Source: Acidobacteria bacterium AB60
GTDB lineage: Bacteria; Acidobacteriota; Terriglobia; Terriglobales; Acidobacteriaceae
Length of the DNA stretch: 64,000 nucleotides
Direction of reading: 5' to 3'
Assembly: GCA_008682415.1 (NCBI GenBank)
Contig: VANK01000006.1
Span: 124,001-188,000, forward strand
Part shown: in pieces, positions 37,770 to 48,600 of the stretch
Numbering within the stretch: position 1 is the stretch's first letter
Layout: every line of letters starts with the position of its first letter
Made by a program: the position numbers and the translations under genes
Notes under the pieces: generated by a model
Database searches by the model: none
What the model was told of the DNA's origin: nothing
What the model saw: the letters and a program-made list of their open reading frames with translations, nothing else

Positions 37770-40517
37770 ATGAGGCTCCCCAGATTTCTTTCCCCGCTGC
37801 AATTTGTCCTGGTCATGTCGCTGTGTACAATTCCCGCCTTTGCCACGGTGACGGTAAGCAGTCCCGCCAATGGCGCGCAGGTGACATCGCCGGTTCACTA
37901 CGTGGCATCCGCCACCGCTTCGACGTGTTCCAAGGGCGTTGCGTCGATGGGCATCTATATCAACAACAAGCTCACCTACGTCACGTACACGAGCACACTG
38001 GATACGAGCCTCACGTTCAGCCCGGGCAGCTACAGCACGGTTGTCGAGGAGTGGGACAACTGCGGCGGCGCGACCTATACCCCCATCAATATTGTTGTCG
38101 GCACGGCACAGGCAGGGGTGGTGGTGACCTCGCCCGCACCCAACAGCACTGTGACCTCGCCGGTGACATACAAAGCAACGGGCAGCGCGCCAAGTTGCGC
38201 CTCAGGCGTGGCGGCCATGGGTATCTACGTCAACAACAAGCTGACGTATGACGTTTATTCCGCGACGCTCAATACCACGCTCTCGCTCGCGCCCGGCTCG
38301 TACAGCACGGTGGTGGAAGAGTGGGATAACTGCGGTGGAGCGACGTATACGACGGTCCCGATCACGGTCGTGAGTTCCGGCACCACCGGCGTTAACGTGA
38401 CCAGCCCCGCGCCCAACAGCACGGTGACCTCGCCCGTTACCTACGCGGCGACGGCGACCTCCTCCACGTGCGCCGCGGGCGTTGCCGCGATGGGCATCTA
38501 CGTCAACAACCAGCTCACCTACACCACCAACAGCGCCACCCTCAACACCCAGCTCAGCCTGGCGCCGGGCGCCGAGCACACGGTGGTGGAGGAATGGGAC
38601 AAGTGCGGCGGCGCTGCGTACACCACCATCAATCTCACGGTGTCGGCCAGCGGGTCGAGCGGAGTGAACGTCACAACCCCCGCGCCCAACAGCACCGTCA
38701 CGTCGCCCGTCACCTACGCCGCAACCGCCACAGCGCCGAGCTGCGCGGCCGGCGTCGCGTCCATGGGAATCTACGTCAATAACCAGCTCACCTACACCAC
38801 CAACGGTTCGACGTTGAATACGCAGCTCAGCCTGGCTCCGGGCGCCGAACACACGGTTGTAGAGGAGTGGGACAAGTGCGGTGGCGCAGCTTTCACCACC
38901 ATCAATCTCACTGTGTCGGGAAGCACCGGCGGAGGCGGCGGCGTTAACGTGCCGACGTGGCATGTCGATGCGCAACGCAGCGGCCTGAACTCGCATGAGA
39001 CCACGCTGACGCCGACTAATGTGGCGACGAACACCTTCGGGAAGCTCTTCTCCTACATGGTGGACGGATATGCCTACGCCGAGCCGCTGCTGATGTCGAA
39101 CATCAACATCAATGGCGCGATTCACAACGTGCTGTACGTCGCGACCGAGAACGATTCGGTGTATGCCTTCGACGCTGATTCCTACGGCACCGGCGCTCCG
39201 CTGTGGAAGACCTCGCTTCTGAAGTCCGGCGAGACGCCGCTTGCCTCGGTCATCAAGCCGGTACAGGGTGTCACGTCCACACCCGTGATCGATCCCTCCA
39301 CCAACACCATCTACGTGGTGTCGACGCAGAAGTCGGCGAGCGGATCCACCTTCCGGCTCAACGCACTCGATATCACCACGGGCGCACACAAGTTCGGAAG
39401 CCCGGTTACCATCAACGCCTCAGTCGCGGCGACCAACTCCGATGCAGTAAACGGAGTGGAGACCCTGACGACCTCGTGCATCCAGCGAGCCGCGCTGCTG
39501 CTGGCCAACAACAATATCTACATGGGCTTCGGCAGCTGCCATAGCGGCTGGCTGGTCGCCTACAACGCGTCGACGCTGGCGCAGACCGCGGTATTCAATG
39601 CGAGCCCCAACCTGAACGGCGAGGGCGCGTACGCCAGCGCCGGAGGTGTCTGGATGGGCGCGGGCGGTCCGGTCGCCGACAGCTCCGGCAACATCTACAT
39701 CACCACCGGCAACGGCCCATGGGACGGCAAGACGGCCTGGGGCGACTCGATCCTGAAGTTCTCGCCGACGCTGCAGCTCGAGGACTACTTCACTCCCGAC
39801 GACTACGCGTACCTGTTCTGCGCCGACGGCGATCTTGCTGCCGGAGGATTGATGATGATCCCCGGAACCAGCGAGCTGATCGCGGGCGGCAAGGGAGGCA
39901 TGCTGTACCTGGTCAACAGCGCCAACATGGGCCACGAACAGGCCAACGATGCTGGAGCTACGCAGACACTCTGGTTCGAGTCCGACGTAAGCGCGCCGTA
40001 CGCCACGAGCTGCACCGACTCCTCGGGCACGCACACGGCCAACATCAACTCGTACGAGATCTTCGGGACGTCTGGTTATTTCAATGGATCCGTCTATCTG
40101 GGGATCACGCCCACGGCAAATATCCCCGCCGGCATTCGTGAGTTCAAGTACTCCGGCGGAGTGCTCTCGTACGGCACGTACACGGCGCCAAGCGTGCAGC
40201 AAAACACACGCGGCACGACTCCGTTCCTCTCTTCGAACGGGACCAGCAACGGCATTCTCTGGATGATCGATCAGGGACTGCCGCTGCAGAACACCGGGAC
40301 CAGTGGAACGACCAACGCTACCCTTCGCGCCTATGACGCAACCGATCTGGCGACGGAGCTTTACAACAGCAGCACCAACTCCGCGGACGTGCCGGGCTAT
40401 GGCATCAAGTTCTCATCGCCCGTGGTGGCCAACGGCAAGGTCTACATCTCCACCGGCCACGACCTGACGACGGCGACCAATCCGCAAGGCGAGATCGACG
40501 TCTACGGCCTGCGGTAA
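37770..40517 (+). CDS. Secreted protein with four Ig-like repeats and a PQQ-like propeller, 915 aa
   Basis: Signal peptide (LQFVLVMSLCTIPAFA), then four similar ~95-residue Ig-like units, each with TSPV..Y.A, a first Cys, GVASMGIYVNN..TY and VVEEWDNCGGA/VVEEWDKCGGA with a second Cys; these probably form one disulphide per unit. A glycine linker (STGGGGGVNV) leads to a ~520-residue beta-propeller domain with WHVDAQRSGLN, PLWKTSLL and KVYISTGHDL, resembling PQQ-binding-like repeats. It is likely an extracytoplasmic binding or redox protein; no catalytic residues are recognised. Single gene, not in an obvious operon. Confidence 0.85.
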   Translation: MRLPRFLSPLQFVLVMSLCTIPAFATVTVSSPANGAQVTSPVHYVASATASTCSKGVASMGIYINNKLTYVTYTSTLDTSLTFSPGSYSTVVEEWDNCGGATYTPINIVVGTAQAGVVVTSPAPNSTVTSPVTYKATGSAPSCASGVAAMGIYVNNKLTYDVYSATLNTTLSLAPGSYSTVVEEWDNCGGATYTTVPITVVSSGTTGVNVTSPAPNSTVTSPVTYAATATSSTCAAGVAAMGIYVNNQLTYTTNSATLNTQLSLAPGAEHTVVEEWDKCGGAAYTTINLTVSASGSSGVNVTTPAPNSTVTSPVTYAATATAPSCAAGVASMGIYVNNQLTYTTNGSTLNTQLSLAPGAEHTVVEEWDKCGGAAFTTINLTVSGSTGGGGGVNVPTWHVDAQRSGLNSHETTLTPTNVATNTFGKLFSYMVDGYAYAEPLLMSNININGAIHNVLYVATENDSVYAFDADSYGTGAPLWKTSLLKSGETPLASVIKPVQGVTSTPVIDPSTNTIYVVSTQKSASGSTFRLNALDITTGAHKFGSPVTINASVAATNSDAVNGVETLTTSCIQRAALLLANNNIYMGFGSCHSGWLVAYNASTLAQTAVFNASPNLNGEGAYASAGGVWMGAGGPVADSSGNIYITTGNGPWDGKTAWGDSILKFSPTLQLEDYFTPDDYAYLFCADGDLAAGGLMMIPGTSELIAGGKGGMLYLVNSANMGHEQANDAGATQTLWFESDVSAPYATSCTDSSGTHTANINSYEIFGTSGYFNGSVYLGITPTANIPAGIREFKYSGGVLSYGTYTAPSVQQNTRGTTPFLSSNGTSNGILWMIDQGLPLQNTGTSGTTNATLRAYDATDLATELYNSSTNSADVPGYGIKFSSPVVANGKVYISTGHDLTTATNPQGEIDVYGLR

Positions 40518-40560
40518 AGGCGGCTGCGGCCGATGGCGGCGGCTGCCGCCATCGGCCGCA

Positions 40561-40640
40561 GCAGTGATCAGTGATCAGTGATCAGTGATCGGCCGCCAGT
40601 GGTCAGTGACATCAGTGATCAGTGGTCAGTGGTCAGTGAG
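40561..40640. repeat. Heptamer array TCAGTGR, site 1
   Basis: Runs of ATCAGTG and GTCAGTG in a 7-bp period, interrupted once by a short GC segment. It lies between the convergent ends of the propeller gene and the sigma-54 regulator. Confidence 0.85.
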
Positions 40641-40661
40641 GCCAAAGACCGATGCTCGGTG

Positions 40662-43010
40662 CTAGCGGAACTTGGCGGGGTCGATTCCGAGTTTTTGCAG
40701 CTTGGAGTTGAGGGTGGTGCGCTTCACCCCGAGGCGGGCGGCAGCGCCATCGTCTCCGCCGATCTGTCCGCGGGTTTCGCGGAGCACGCGCAGGATGTGC
40801 TCGACCTCAGCCTCATGCAGCGTCGGGTCCGCAGCTGCTGCGGCAACCGCTGTGACAGGCGCCGATGATTCCTCATCGGCCGGAGACATCTCCAGCTCCG
40901 CAAGCGGCGCATAGAGGACAGGCCCCCTGGTGAGGATGACGCAGCGTTCCAGGAAGTTCTCGAGTTCGCGAATGTTGCCGGGCCAGGGCCATTGCGTGAG
41001 GGCGGTCATCACCGAGTCCGGTATGGACTCGATGATCTTGCCCATGCGCCGGCTATGCACCGCCACGAAGTGCTGGGCCAGCAGAGCGATGTCTCCGGCA
41101 CGTTCGCGCAAGGGCGGGGCGAAGATGGGGAAGACCTTCAGCCGGTAGAACAGGTCGGCGCGGAACTGCTTCTCCGCGACCATGGCGGCCAGATCGCGAT
41201 TGGTGGCGGCGATCAGGCGGATATTGACGGGGATGGGCCGCGATCCGCCGAGACGCTCGATCTCCCGCTCCTGAATGGCGCGAAGCAGCTTGGGCTGCAG
41301 TTCCAGCGGCATCTCCCCAATCTCGTCGAGGAAGAGGGTGCCTTCGTGCGCCAGCTCGAGGCGGCCCATCTTGCGCGCAATCGCGCCGGTGAACGCGCCT
41401 TTCTCATGGCCGAAGAGCTCGCTCTCCAGAAGCCCCGCCGGGATTGCCGCGCAGTTGAGCTTGACGAAGGTGCTCTCGCTGCGTGGGCTGAGGCGATGGA
41501 TGGCGCGGGCCAGGAGTTCCTTGCCGGTTCCAGTCTCGCCCTGAATGAGGACCGTGGCATCTGTGGGCGCGACGGTCTCGATCTCCTTGAGGACCTGGCG
41601 CAGGCTGGGGCTGTCGCCCACGATGTCTTCGAAGCGGTTCTCCAGGTTGATCTCTTCTTCGAGATATTTCTTTTCCTGTGTGAGGCGGTCGCGCAACTCC
41701 GAGACATGACGCAGGACGGAGGCGTTGCTGACCGCCACTGCCACCTGTCCGGCGATCTGGGTCAGCATCTCGATCTCATGCGGGGAGAACGCGCCCTCGG
41801 TGCGGCGGGCCGCGGCCAGCACGCCGACCGCTTCTCCGTGATGGATAAGGGGGACCCAGCAGCCGGAGCGCATTCCCAGGCTGGTGAGATGCTGCACGGC
41901 ATCGACGGAAAAGCCGGCCGCGTCCAGGTTCTCCAGGCTCACGGCTTCGCGCGAGAAGAAGGCCTTCCCGGCGGGAGAACCCTCCAGGGGCAGGCGGGCT
42001 CTGCCGCGGTGGAGCTGATCCTGATCGCCACCGAGAAACTGCACCGCGAAGCTGGTGGCGTCTTCGTTGACGATAGCCAGCGTGGCCGCGTCGTGGGGGA
42101 TCACCTCGCGAATGCTCGCGGAGATGGCGTCAAGCAGCTTGGAGACGTCCATGTTGGCGAGGAGCGCCGAGCTGAGCTGCAGCATGACGGCTTCGTCGGC
42201 GCGCTTGCGATCGGTGAAGTCGCGGGTGATCTTGACGAATCCGGTGAGGGCGCCGGTGTCGTCGTGCATGACAGTGAGGACGACGTTGGCCCAGAAACGC
42301 GAGCCATCCTTCCGGACGCGCCATCCCTCGAGCTCGATGCGCCCGCGTTCGGCGGCGAGATGGAGGAGCTCCGCGGGGCGGCCCCTCTCCTGATCCTCAT
42401 GCGTAAAGAAGCGGGAGAAGTGGGCCCCGAGGATCTCTTCTTCGGAGTAGCCCTTGGTGCGTTCGGCGCCCGGGTTCCAGGTTTTCACGTTTCCCTGCGG
42501 GTCGAGGACGTAGATGGCATAGTCGCGGATGCCGCTCACCATGGAGCGAATGAGCTGATCGCTTTGGCGGGCGGCCTGCTCGGCCTGCCGCTGCTCGGTA
42601 ATGTCGCGGATGAAGCTGAGGGTGACGCGGCCGCCCGGGCTGTCCATGGGCTTGAGCATGATGTCGACGGGGATCTCGGCGCCATCTTTGCGCAGGGCGG
42701 AGAGGCGGAACGCGGCGCCCATCTGGCGGGTGCGGGGATGAGCCTCGTAGTTTTCCCGGTGGCGCGGATGGCCGGCGCGGAATTGGCGGGGAATCAGGAT
42801 TTCGATGGGCTTGCCCAGGAGTTCGGCGGGGGGATAGCCAAACAGCTCGGAGGCGCGGGGATTGGCGCCGCGGATGATGCCTTGCGGGTCGGTGACCAGA
42901 ATAGCGTCGGGCGAGATGTCGAACAGATTTTCCCAGGCGGGGTGGACGGCCTCAGCGAGCTTTGCTGGGGAACGCGCTGCTTCCGAATCCGGAAAATCAG
43001 ACGGGGGCAT
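40662..43010 (-). CDS. PAS-PAS-GAF sigma-54 activator, 782 aa
   Basis: Domains in order: PAS (about 25-140; [20 protein letters not shown]), a second PAS with PAC (about 145-265), GAF (about 285-430), AAA+ sigma-54 interaction domain (about 460-690; Walker [15 protein letters not shown] loop, Walker B LFLDEIGE) and a Fis-type HTH at the C terminus ([20 protein letters not shown]). It senses a signal through PAS/GAF and opens sigma-54 promoters by ATP hydrolysis. There is no receiver domain, so it is not a classical response regulator. Signal and target genes are not visible. Confidence 0.95.
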   Translation of the reverse strand: MPPSDFPDSEAARSPAKLAEAVHPAWENLFDISPDAILVTDPQGIIRGANPRASELFGYPPAELLGKPIEILIPRQFRAGHPRHRENYEAHPRTRQMGAAFRLSALRKDGAEIPVDIMLKPMDSPGGRVTLSFIRDITEQRQAEQAARQSDQLIRSMVSGIRDYAIYVLDPQGNVKTWNPGAERTKGYSEEEILGAHFSRFFTHEDQERGRPAELLHLAAERGRIELEGWRVRKDGSRFWANVVLTVMHDDTGALTGFVKITRDFTDRKRADEAVMLQLSSALLANMDVSKLLDAISASIREVIPHDAATLAIVNEDATSFAVQFLGGDQDQLHRGRARLPLEGSPAGKAFFSREAVSLENLDAAGFSVDAVQHLTSLGMRSGCWVPLIHHGEAVGVLAAARRTEGAFSPHEIEMLTQIAGQVAVAVSNASVLRHVSELRDRLTQEKKYLEEEINLENRFEDIVGDSPSLRQVLKEIETVAPTDATVLIQGETGTGKELLARAIHRLSPRSESTFVKLNCAAIPAGLLESELFGHEKGAFTGAIARKMGRLELAHEGTLFLDEIGEMPLELQPKLLRAIQEREIERLGGSRPIPVNIRLIAATNRDLAAMVAEKQFRADLFYRLKVFPIFAPPLRERAGDIALLAQHFVAVHSRRMGKIIESIPDSVMTALTQWPWPGNIRELENFLERCVILTRGPVLYAPLAELEMSPADEESSAPVTAVAAAAADPTLHEAEVEHILRVLRETRGQIGGDDGAAARLGVKRTTLNSKLQKLGIDPAKFR

Positions 43011-43130
43011 TCAGATCTCCAGGGATGTGTCTACGATACGCGGGGAAGGGCGGCTCGTCCAAGGGGTGCGGGGGTGATTCGTGTTGGGAACTGGGGAAGG
43101 GAGGAGTGCCGATCGGCTGCGGAAAATACA

Positions 43131-43161
43131 AAAAAAACGGCCCCCGTTTTCGGCGGGGGCC
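43131..43161 (-). terminator. Terminator after the OmpA-family gene
   Basis: On the minus strand GGCCCCCG pairs with CGGGGGCC around a 7-base loop and is followed by GTTTTTTT. It lies 100 bp after the stop of the gene at 43262. Confidence 0.85.
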
Positions 43162-43261
43162 AAGTTGCCTTGGTTCTCTCTGTTACGAGAGCTTGGTTGG
43201 CGGCCTTCGGCGGGGGAGCCGATGGCGCGGAAAGAGCCTCGGGGGAGTGGCTGCGCGGTCT

Positions 43262-44194
43262 TTAGGGCCGCTCCGCACCAGTCGAGGACGCTGCACCCTG
43301 GGGTGATGCAGTGCCCTGGGCCGCCAAAGTGTTTTCCATCAACCGAATGTGCACGCTGCTGGTCCGGAGAGGCTTGCTGTTGTCCTGATCAGCGGAAGCA
43401 GTCTGGACCTGGGCATTGCCGAGGGCCACGGAGCGCAAACGGTGGACGGGAATGTCGTGTTCTACAAGGTAGCGATTGACCACGTTGGCCAGGCGCTGTG
43501 AATTTTGGATACCAACACTGCCGCGAGCGGGCGAGTGCGCTTCGACTTCGATGATGTAGCCCTGCCGGCCATTCACGCTCGAAACAACCTGATCGAGCTG
43601 TTCCTTGGCTGCGGAGGAGAGGATGGGGGAGCCGCCCTTGAACGGCACGTCAAACTCGCTCACCGGCTTGTACTGATCCAGGCCGTTGACGGTGGTGTTG
43701 ATCTGATCGACGCGGCCCGTGGCGCCCTGCGCGACGGTGCTGGCCTGCTGGGCCTGCGTGCCGGCGGCGGTGGCGGTCTGGTTGGCGGCGTCGGCAGTCG
43801 ACTGCGCCTGACGGATGCCGGCCTGCGCACGGGAATCCACGTCCTGGATATCCTTGGCGTTCTTGGCCGTCACCTGATCGAGCTCGCTGAGACGATCATT
43901 GATGGGGTCGGTCTGCCGCTTCACCCACTTCTTGCGGGCGAAGGGCTGCATTTTTCCCCAGAACCCCTCCTTCTGGGCCTTTTGCAGTCGCTGTTGGTTC
44001 ACATCCGGGGAGGGCTGTTGCGACTGTGCCGCAGACTGCTGCGTCTGATCCGCCGGGGATTGCGGCTGCGCTGCGGGAGGGGTTTGGGAACCGGGGTCGG
44101 ACGCCTGCTGGGCGCCGACCGGAATCGCAATAGCAGATGCCAGGGCGAAGATGGCCAGTCGGCCAGAAATCAACTTGTGAGCGGAAGCTTTCAT
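43262..44194 (-). CDS. OmpA-family protein, 310 aa
   Basis: I chose the ATG at 44194 with GAGGAG upstream. A signal peptide (GRLAIFALASAIAIPVGA) is followed by a glutamine/proline-rich spacer, a basic segment (WGKMQPFARKKWVKRQTDP), a helical coiled-coil-like region (IQDVDSRAQAGIRQAQSTAD) and a C-terminal OmpA-like peptidoglycan-binding domain (ILSSAAKEQLDQVVSSVNGR, EAHSPARGSVGIQNSQRLAN and a VVNRYLVEHDIPVHRL segment). It probably links the envelope to peptidoglycan. No N-terminal beta-barrel is visible. Confidence 0.85.
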   Translation of the reverse strand: MKASAHKLISGRLAIFALASAIAIPVGAQQASDPGSQTPPAAQPQSPADQTQQSAAQSQQPSPDVNQQRLQKAQKEGFWGKMQPFARKKWVKRQTDPINDRLSELDQVTAKNAKDIQDVDSRAQAGIRQAQSTADAANQTATAAGTQAQQASTVAQGATGRVDQINTTVNGLDQYKPVSEFDVPFKGGSPILSSAAKEQLDQVVSSVNGRQGYIIEVEAHSPARGSVGIQNSQRLANVVNRYLVEHDIPVHRLRSVALGNAQVQTASADQDNSKPLRTSSVHIRLMENTLAAQGTASPQGAASSTGAERP

Positions 44195-44905
44195 GTTAGG
44201 CGTGCTCCTCATAATCTCTCTACGTTCTCCGCAGGGAGCTGCGGTTAGAGCGCTCGATCTGCTCGCCCTCTATTTAGCAATGGGCGTGCCAAACCAGGTA
44301 CAGCCTCTTGCATCGGATAAGTTGTTTAGTTTGAGTCCTCGATGATGACGGCTCTGTCATCTCACTGCAGCTCCGGAAAGTTTTGCCTGCCCGTCCCACA
44401 GTACTTTTTACGCACCACGGTAACTTCTACCGAGCCGGTTGCCTGCTCCGCGGCAATCGGTGCCGCAGGCCGGCGTCCGCAGGCTACGGCCACCAAACGC
44501 ATGCGGCAATCGCCAGCTGTCCCGGGGTCTGGGTGCCGGGACACTGCGCGATTGCCGCTCTCTCCAGGTCGATTGCTCTGTTCCTTTGTCCCATGAACCC
44601 GCACGGATCTGGTTGCGGCGGCGCAAGACACCGCTTGCAATCCGGCAGATTTTTTGCGATCTGCCGGAGCAGCCATTCACCCCGCGCCATTCGGATAGTC
44701 ACGTTACGTAAGAAGAAATTGACCGTAAACCCAATCCCAATCCCTGCTAGACTGCCATCAACCCTCTTTTTTCAGCCCTATAACCCTCCCCTGGAAATGC
44801 CTAGTTATTTTTGCGATGCGATATCCCTACGATCCAAGTACGAGCTCCAGCAGTAGTCCGGCCCGAAACGGGTGGCCCTCTTCCCCGGAAGACGAGAGAA
44901 CTGGA
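44195..44905. other. 700-bp intergenic region with an inverted repeat
   Basis: Overlapping open frames here have no consistent coding look or start signals, so I call no gene. A perfect inverted repeat, TCCGGCAGAT/ATCTGCCGGA (44641-44668, 8-base loop), is the clearest structure. The region probably holds promoters for the divergent OmpA and receiver genes. Confidence 0.45.
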
Positions 44906-45286
44906 ATGCGCATCCTCATCGTCGACGACGAAAGCGTGATTGCCGACAGCCTGGCGCTGATCTTCCGGGCCTGCGGGTTCGACGCGCGGACCGCCTACAG
45001 CGGCGAAGACGCGCTGGAGATCGGGCAGTCGTTTTCGCCGGATGTCCTGATTTCAGATGTGGTTATGCGCGGAATCACCGGCATCGAGCTGGGAATCCAG
45101 ATGCGGGGCCGGTTCCCTGCCTGCCACATCCTTCTCTTCTCGGGTCAAGCGGCCACATTGGACCTGATCCAGGCCGCAGACACCAAGGGATATCACTTCG
45201 ATATCCTCACCAAGCCCGTTCCTCCGCAGGTGCTGCTCAATTGCGTGCAGGAGTATGCCGCGCAGCTCGAGCCAAAGCACGTTTAG
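44906..45286 (+). CDS. Single-domain response regulator (receiver only), 126 aa
   Basis: The ATG at 44906 (MRILIVDDESVIADSLALIF) starts a full receiver domain: acidic pair Asp-Asp at the start, phospho-acceptor Asp in LISDVVM, Ser in LLFSG and Lys in LTKPVPP. There is no output domain. Longer frames to 44816 add a serine-rich tail without signal. No histidine kinase is beside it, so its partner is elsewhere; it may be a phosphate sink or act by protein contact. Confidence 0.9.
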   Translation: MRILIVDDESVIADSLALIFRACGFDARTAYSGEDALEIGQSFSPDVLISDVVMRGITGIELGIQMRGRFPACHILLFSGQAATLDLIQAADTKGYHFDILTKPVPPQVLLNCVQEYAAQLEPKHV

Positions 45287-45314
45287 CCTGCTGGAGGTGG
45301 CGAAGCGCCACGGT

Positions 45315-45503
45315 TCATTCCCGCCCGCCGGTCCCCTTGCGGCTTCGTCGCAGAACCCTGAGGGGCACATCTTCTTCGAGCGACCCGCCTTCTGCCAGGG
45401 GAATGAGATCGGCCACTCCGCGTTCCGAGTCAACCGCTACCACTAAAAAGACTTCGTCACGCCCCTCGATGAAGACCCGTTCTCGTACCGCGGGAAAATC
45501 CAT
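45315..45503 (-). CDS. Hypothetical small protein, 62 aa
   Basis: Begins MDFPAVRERVFIEGRDEVFL with AAAGGGG upstream; residues 5-50 look like a small beta-barrel (VFIEGRDEVFLVVAVDSERG, VADLIPLAEGG). The C-terminal dozen residues are basic. No family is recognised. It is convergent with the receiver gene and the longer frame to 45617 has no start signal. Confidence 0.45.
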   Translation of the reverse strand: MDFPAVRERVFIEGRDEVFLVVAVDSERGVADLIPLAEGGSLEEDVPLRVLRRSRKGTGGRE

Positions 45504-45641
45504 GAAAAAACGCCCCTTTGTCCTTCTCGATTTCGGGCAGTGTATCGGTTTCTCCGGGAAACTTCTACCGCTTGCCTTGCAATGAGCTACGAATTCCGAG
45601 CAATTGCACGCACGCATTAACCTGGTTACCCGGCCGTGCTC

Positions 45642-48600
45642 TTACTTCGAGGCAGTTTGATCCGTCGCGTCCCCGGCGTTCAGGGTTTTGAGGCGCATCT
45701 GAGCCAACTGGTAGGTAGAGCTGGGCAGCGCCAGCGCCTGCTTCGGCTTCTGCAGCTTGCGGTAGTCGGCGATAGCGATCTCCCGCTCGCCGTATTGCTC
45801 CGCGATGCGGCCGAAGGCATACCAGTAGTCGTCGTCGGGTTCGTCCAGATTGAGCTGGTCCATCGCGCGGATCAGAAGGTCCCGCGCTTCCTTGGTCTTG
45901 CCGGTCTCGGCGTAGAGGCAGGCGAGCGTATGCAGGACGTGAGGATTGTCCTTGGCCAGTTGTGTCGCCTTGATGCCCGTCGCAATGTCCTTATCGTTGA
46001 CGTGGCCGGTGTAGAGTGCGAGCCACGCGTCCTCATTCAACAGCTCAGCGTCCTGCCGCCCCAGATCGACCAGCTTCTGCAGCGAAGTCCGCGCCACATC
46101 GTAGTTCCCCCGCGCCGTCTCAATGCGCGCGCGGGCCTGGATGGCATCGGCATCGTTCTCGAGCAGCTTCAGTCGCTCCTCGGCAACGGCAATGGCATCG
46201 TCGTACCGCTGCAGCCCCATCAATGCCTGAATCTTGTCCAGAAACGCCAGCCGCGACTCCGGAGTCTGCTCCAGCAACGCGGTCGAAACCTCCAGCAAAC
46301 ACGTGAACTTCTGCTGCAACGAGTAGCCCAGCGAGAGCGCCAGGCGGATGTTGGTCTTGTCGCGTTCCGTGCTCGCGGTCTTCAGAGCCTCTTCCAGGAT
46401 GCCCACGCCGCGCGCGGCGGTCGGCCGTGAGCCGGCCAGGATGGACGCGGCGGCCAGTCTCATCTTGGGCCCGTCGGCGGCCTGGCCTTTGATCCAGAAG
46501 CGCGGGAAGATCGGGCCGCCCAGCGGGTCATCCCCGCCTTCAAGATGCGAGTCCTCGCGAAGCCAGTCGAGCAATACCTTGGCGCCGTGCAGATCGCCCG
46601 CCTGAATACGGTCCAGCATCTCCAGCGCGAGTGAGTTCGGTTCCTGGGTGCTGTCGAGGAGCTTGTAACTGCCGTTCTCCTTCACGACGAAGAAGGTGAG
46701 GTTGGCTCCCCCCGGCACCTGCACCTTGATGCGATACCCGGTTTCGTCGCTGCCTTCGATCTTGGGATCGAATGCCTGGGCGAGAATATCGAGCGTCACG
46801 TCGAGAAAGCTGTCCTGGCGCGCCAGCTGGCTGTTGAGCTTGCGCCCTGACTGCAGCGTGCGCTTGCGTTCGTCGTCATCTTGGGCGTCCAGCACCAGGC
46901 GCGCGTTCTTGCTGGCAATCGCGCCGAGCTTGGCGTCTGTCAGGTCCGGATCCATGGCCAGCAGGAACGACTGCTTCACCACGTCCTGCGGAGTATTGGC
47001 GAAGACCAGGTCTTCGTGATGATGCGCGTCGCGCAGCAGCGAAGCCAGCCCTACCGCCTGCGCGGCGTTATCGCCCGAGGCGCCAGCCTGCAGAAAGTCG
47101 GCGGCCAGCGGATACTGGCGCACATTCATCAGCATCTCTCCCGCGGTATGCGCCGTCTCCTTGAACGCATTCTCATCGGAGGCGCGACGGTTCACCTCGG
47201 CCATGCCCGCCTTGCTGCCCTGTTGCGCCGCGATGCACGCCGCCAGCAACGCCTTGGGCTCGGGGTTCAGCGCCTGTCCGGCCGTGCAAGCACCCGCATA
47301 ATCGCCGCTGTAGAAGCGGGCAAACGCCAGGTTATTGGAGAGCTCGAGCTCGGTCAGCTTGTCCTGCCCCAGCTTCTCGTACTCGCCCACCGCATCCTTG
47401 AGCGGGGCCTGGCGGCTATAACGGCGGCCCACTGGATCGTACTCCAGCAGAATGGCCAGATCAGCCCGGATCGCGCTGTCATCCGGATCCAGGTCGGCGG
47501 CTGCCCTATAGGCCGCGGCGGCTCCCGCCAGATCACTGCCCGGCCGCAGATTGCGGCCCACCAGGTCGTGCTTGAGAATCTGCGCCAGCACCTTTTGCGC
47601 AACCGCCGATTTGGGATCGAGCTTGACCGCTTCCCGGGCCTGCGCGCGGGCGGCCTCGCCCATGCCTGCGTCCAGCAGAACGCTGGCAAGCTGCAGGTGA
47701 TAGATCGCCTCCGCCGGATGCTGCGCAATCAGCCCGCGATAGGTGGCCAGCGCCTCGCGCACCTTGCCTTCGCGCAGCAGACGCTGGCCCTTGGGCTCAA
47801 AGGTCAGGATGATCGCGGGTCCGGAGATCAGTTCCGCAACCTTGTTGCGCAGCTCGGTCGCCTCCGCGATGGTGTACCGCCGCTTGACGGTGTCGAAGAC
47901 GAGGCGTGCGTGCACCACCCCGTCCTCTCCCGCGGTGAACTCCTGCTTCAGAACCGCCGGACCCAGGGCAAGGGTCGCGCTCTTGGGCAGTTCTTTCGCA
48001 ACAAATCCATCGGGCGGAACAATCTTGTAGTCCAGGTCGACGACGTATGGTTCCACCAGCTGCCAATCGAACGTGCGTGGCGGCTTTGGATGCTCCGCGT
48101 CTTTCTTCTTCTCCGTATCCTCTTTGCGCGTGAGTTCGTCGGGAAGACGGAAGAAGAGAGCCTCATAGCGGATCGCCGCCTCCGCATCGGTCAGGCCGGT
48201 GTAACCACGCTTGGCCTTTTCGCACGCAATCGTCAGCTCGAACTGCTGCGTCAGGTCGCCCGGATCGGTTCGCTCCACCGTGGTGAGCTTCTCCGCCACG
48301 TACTGCGACTTGACATAGTTGGTGAGATTGTCGCGCGTGTCTTTGTCGGGCCGATCCGCGTAGAACGAGCGGTACCGCGACTCGTACACCCCGGTGGGCC
48401 GCGTCTTCTCCACGACCGACGCGGGTCCGTGATCGCTGAGGGTGATGGTGCGGTATTCGAAGAGCGTGTTGTCTTTGGAACTGAACTCCGGCGTGCGCGC
48501 CAGCGCTTTGCTCTCGGGCCGCGCGATCAACGCCATGCGGCCCTGGTCGGCGATGGGAAGCTGCCCCAGCCGGGCATATTGATCGGTGGCGTCGATCCAG

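Noticed and set aside
40992-43265. 757-residue plus-strand frame opposite the sigma-54 activator
   Set aside because: Antisense shadow; the minus strand has complete PAS, GAF, AAA+ and Fis motifs.
44383-44856. 157-residue plus-strand frame before the receiver gene
   Set aside because: No start signal, mixed composition and overlap with other equal frames; the receiver start at 44906 is better supported.
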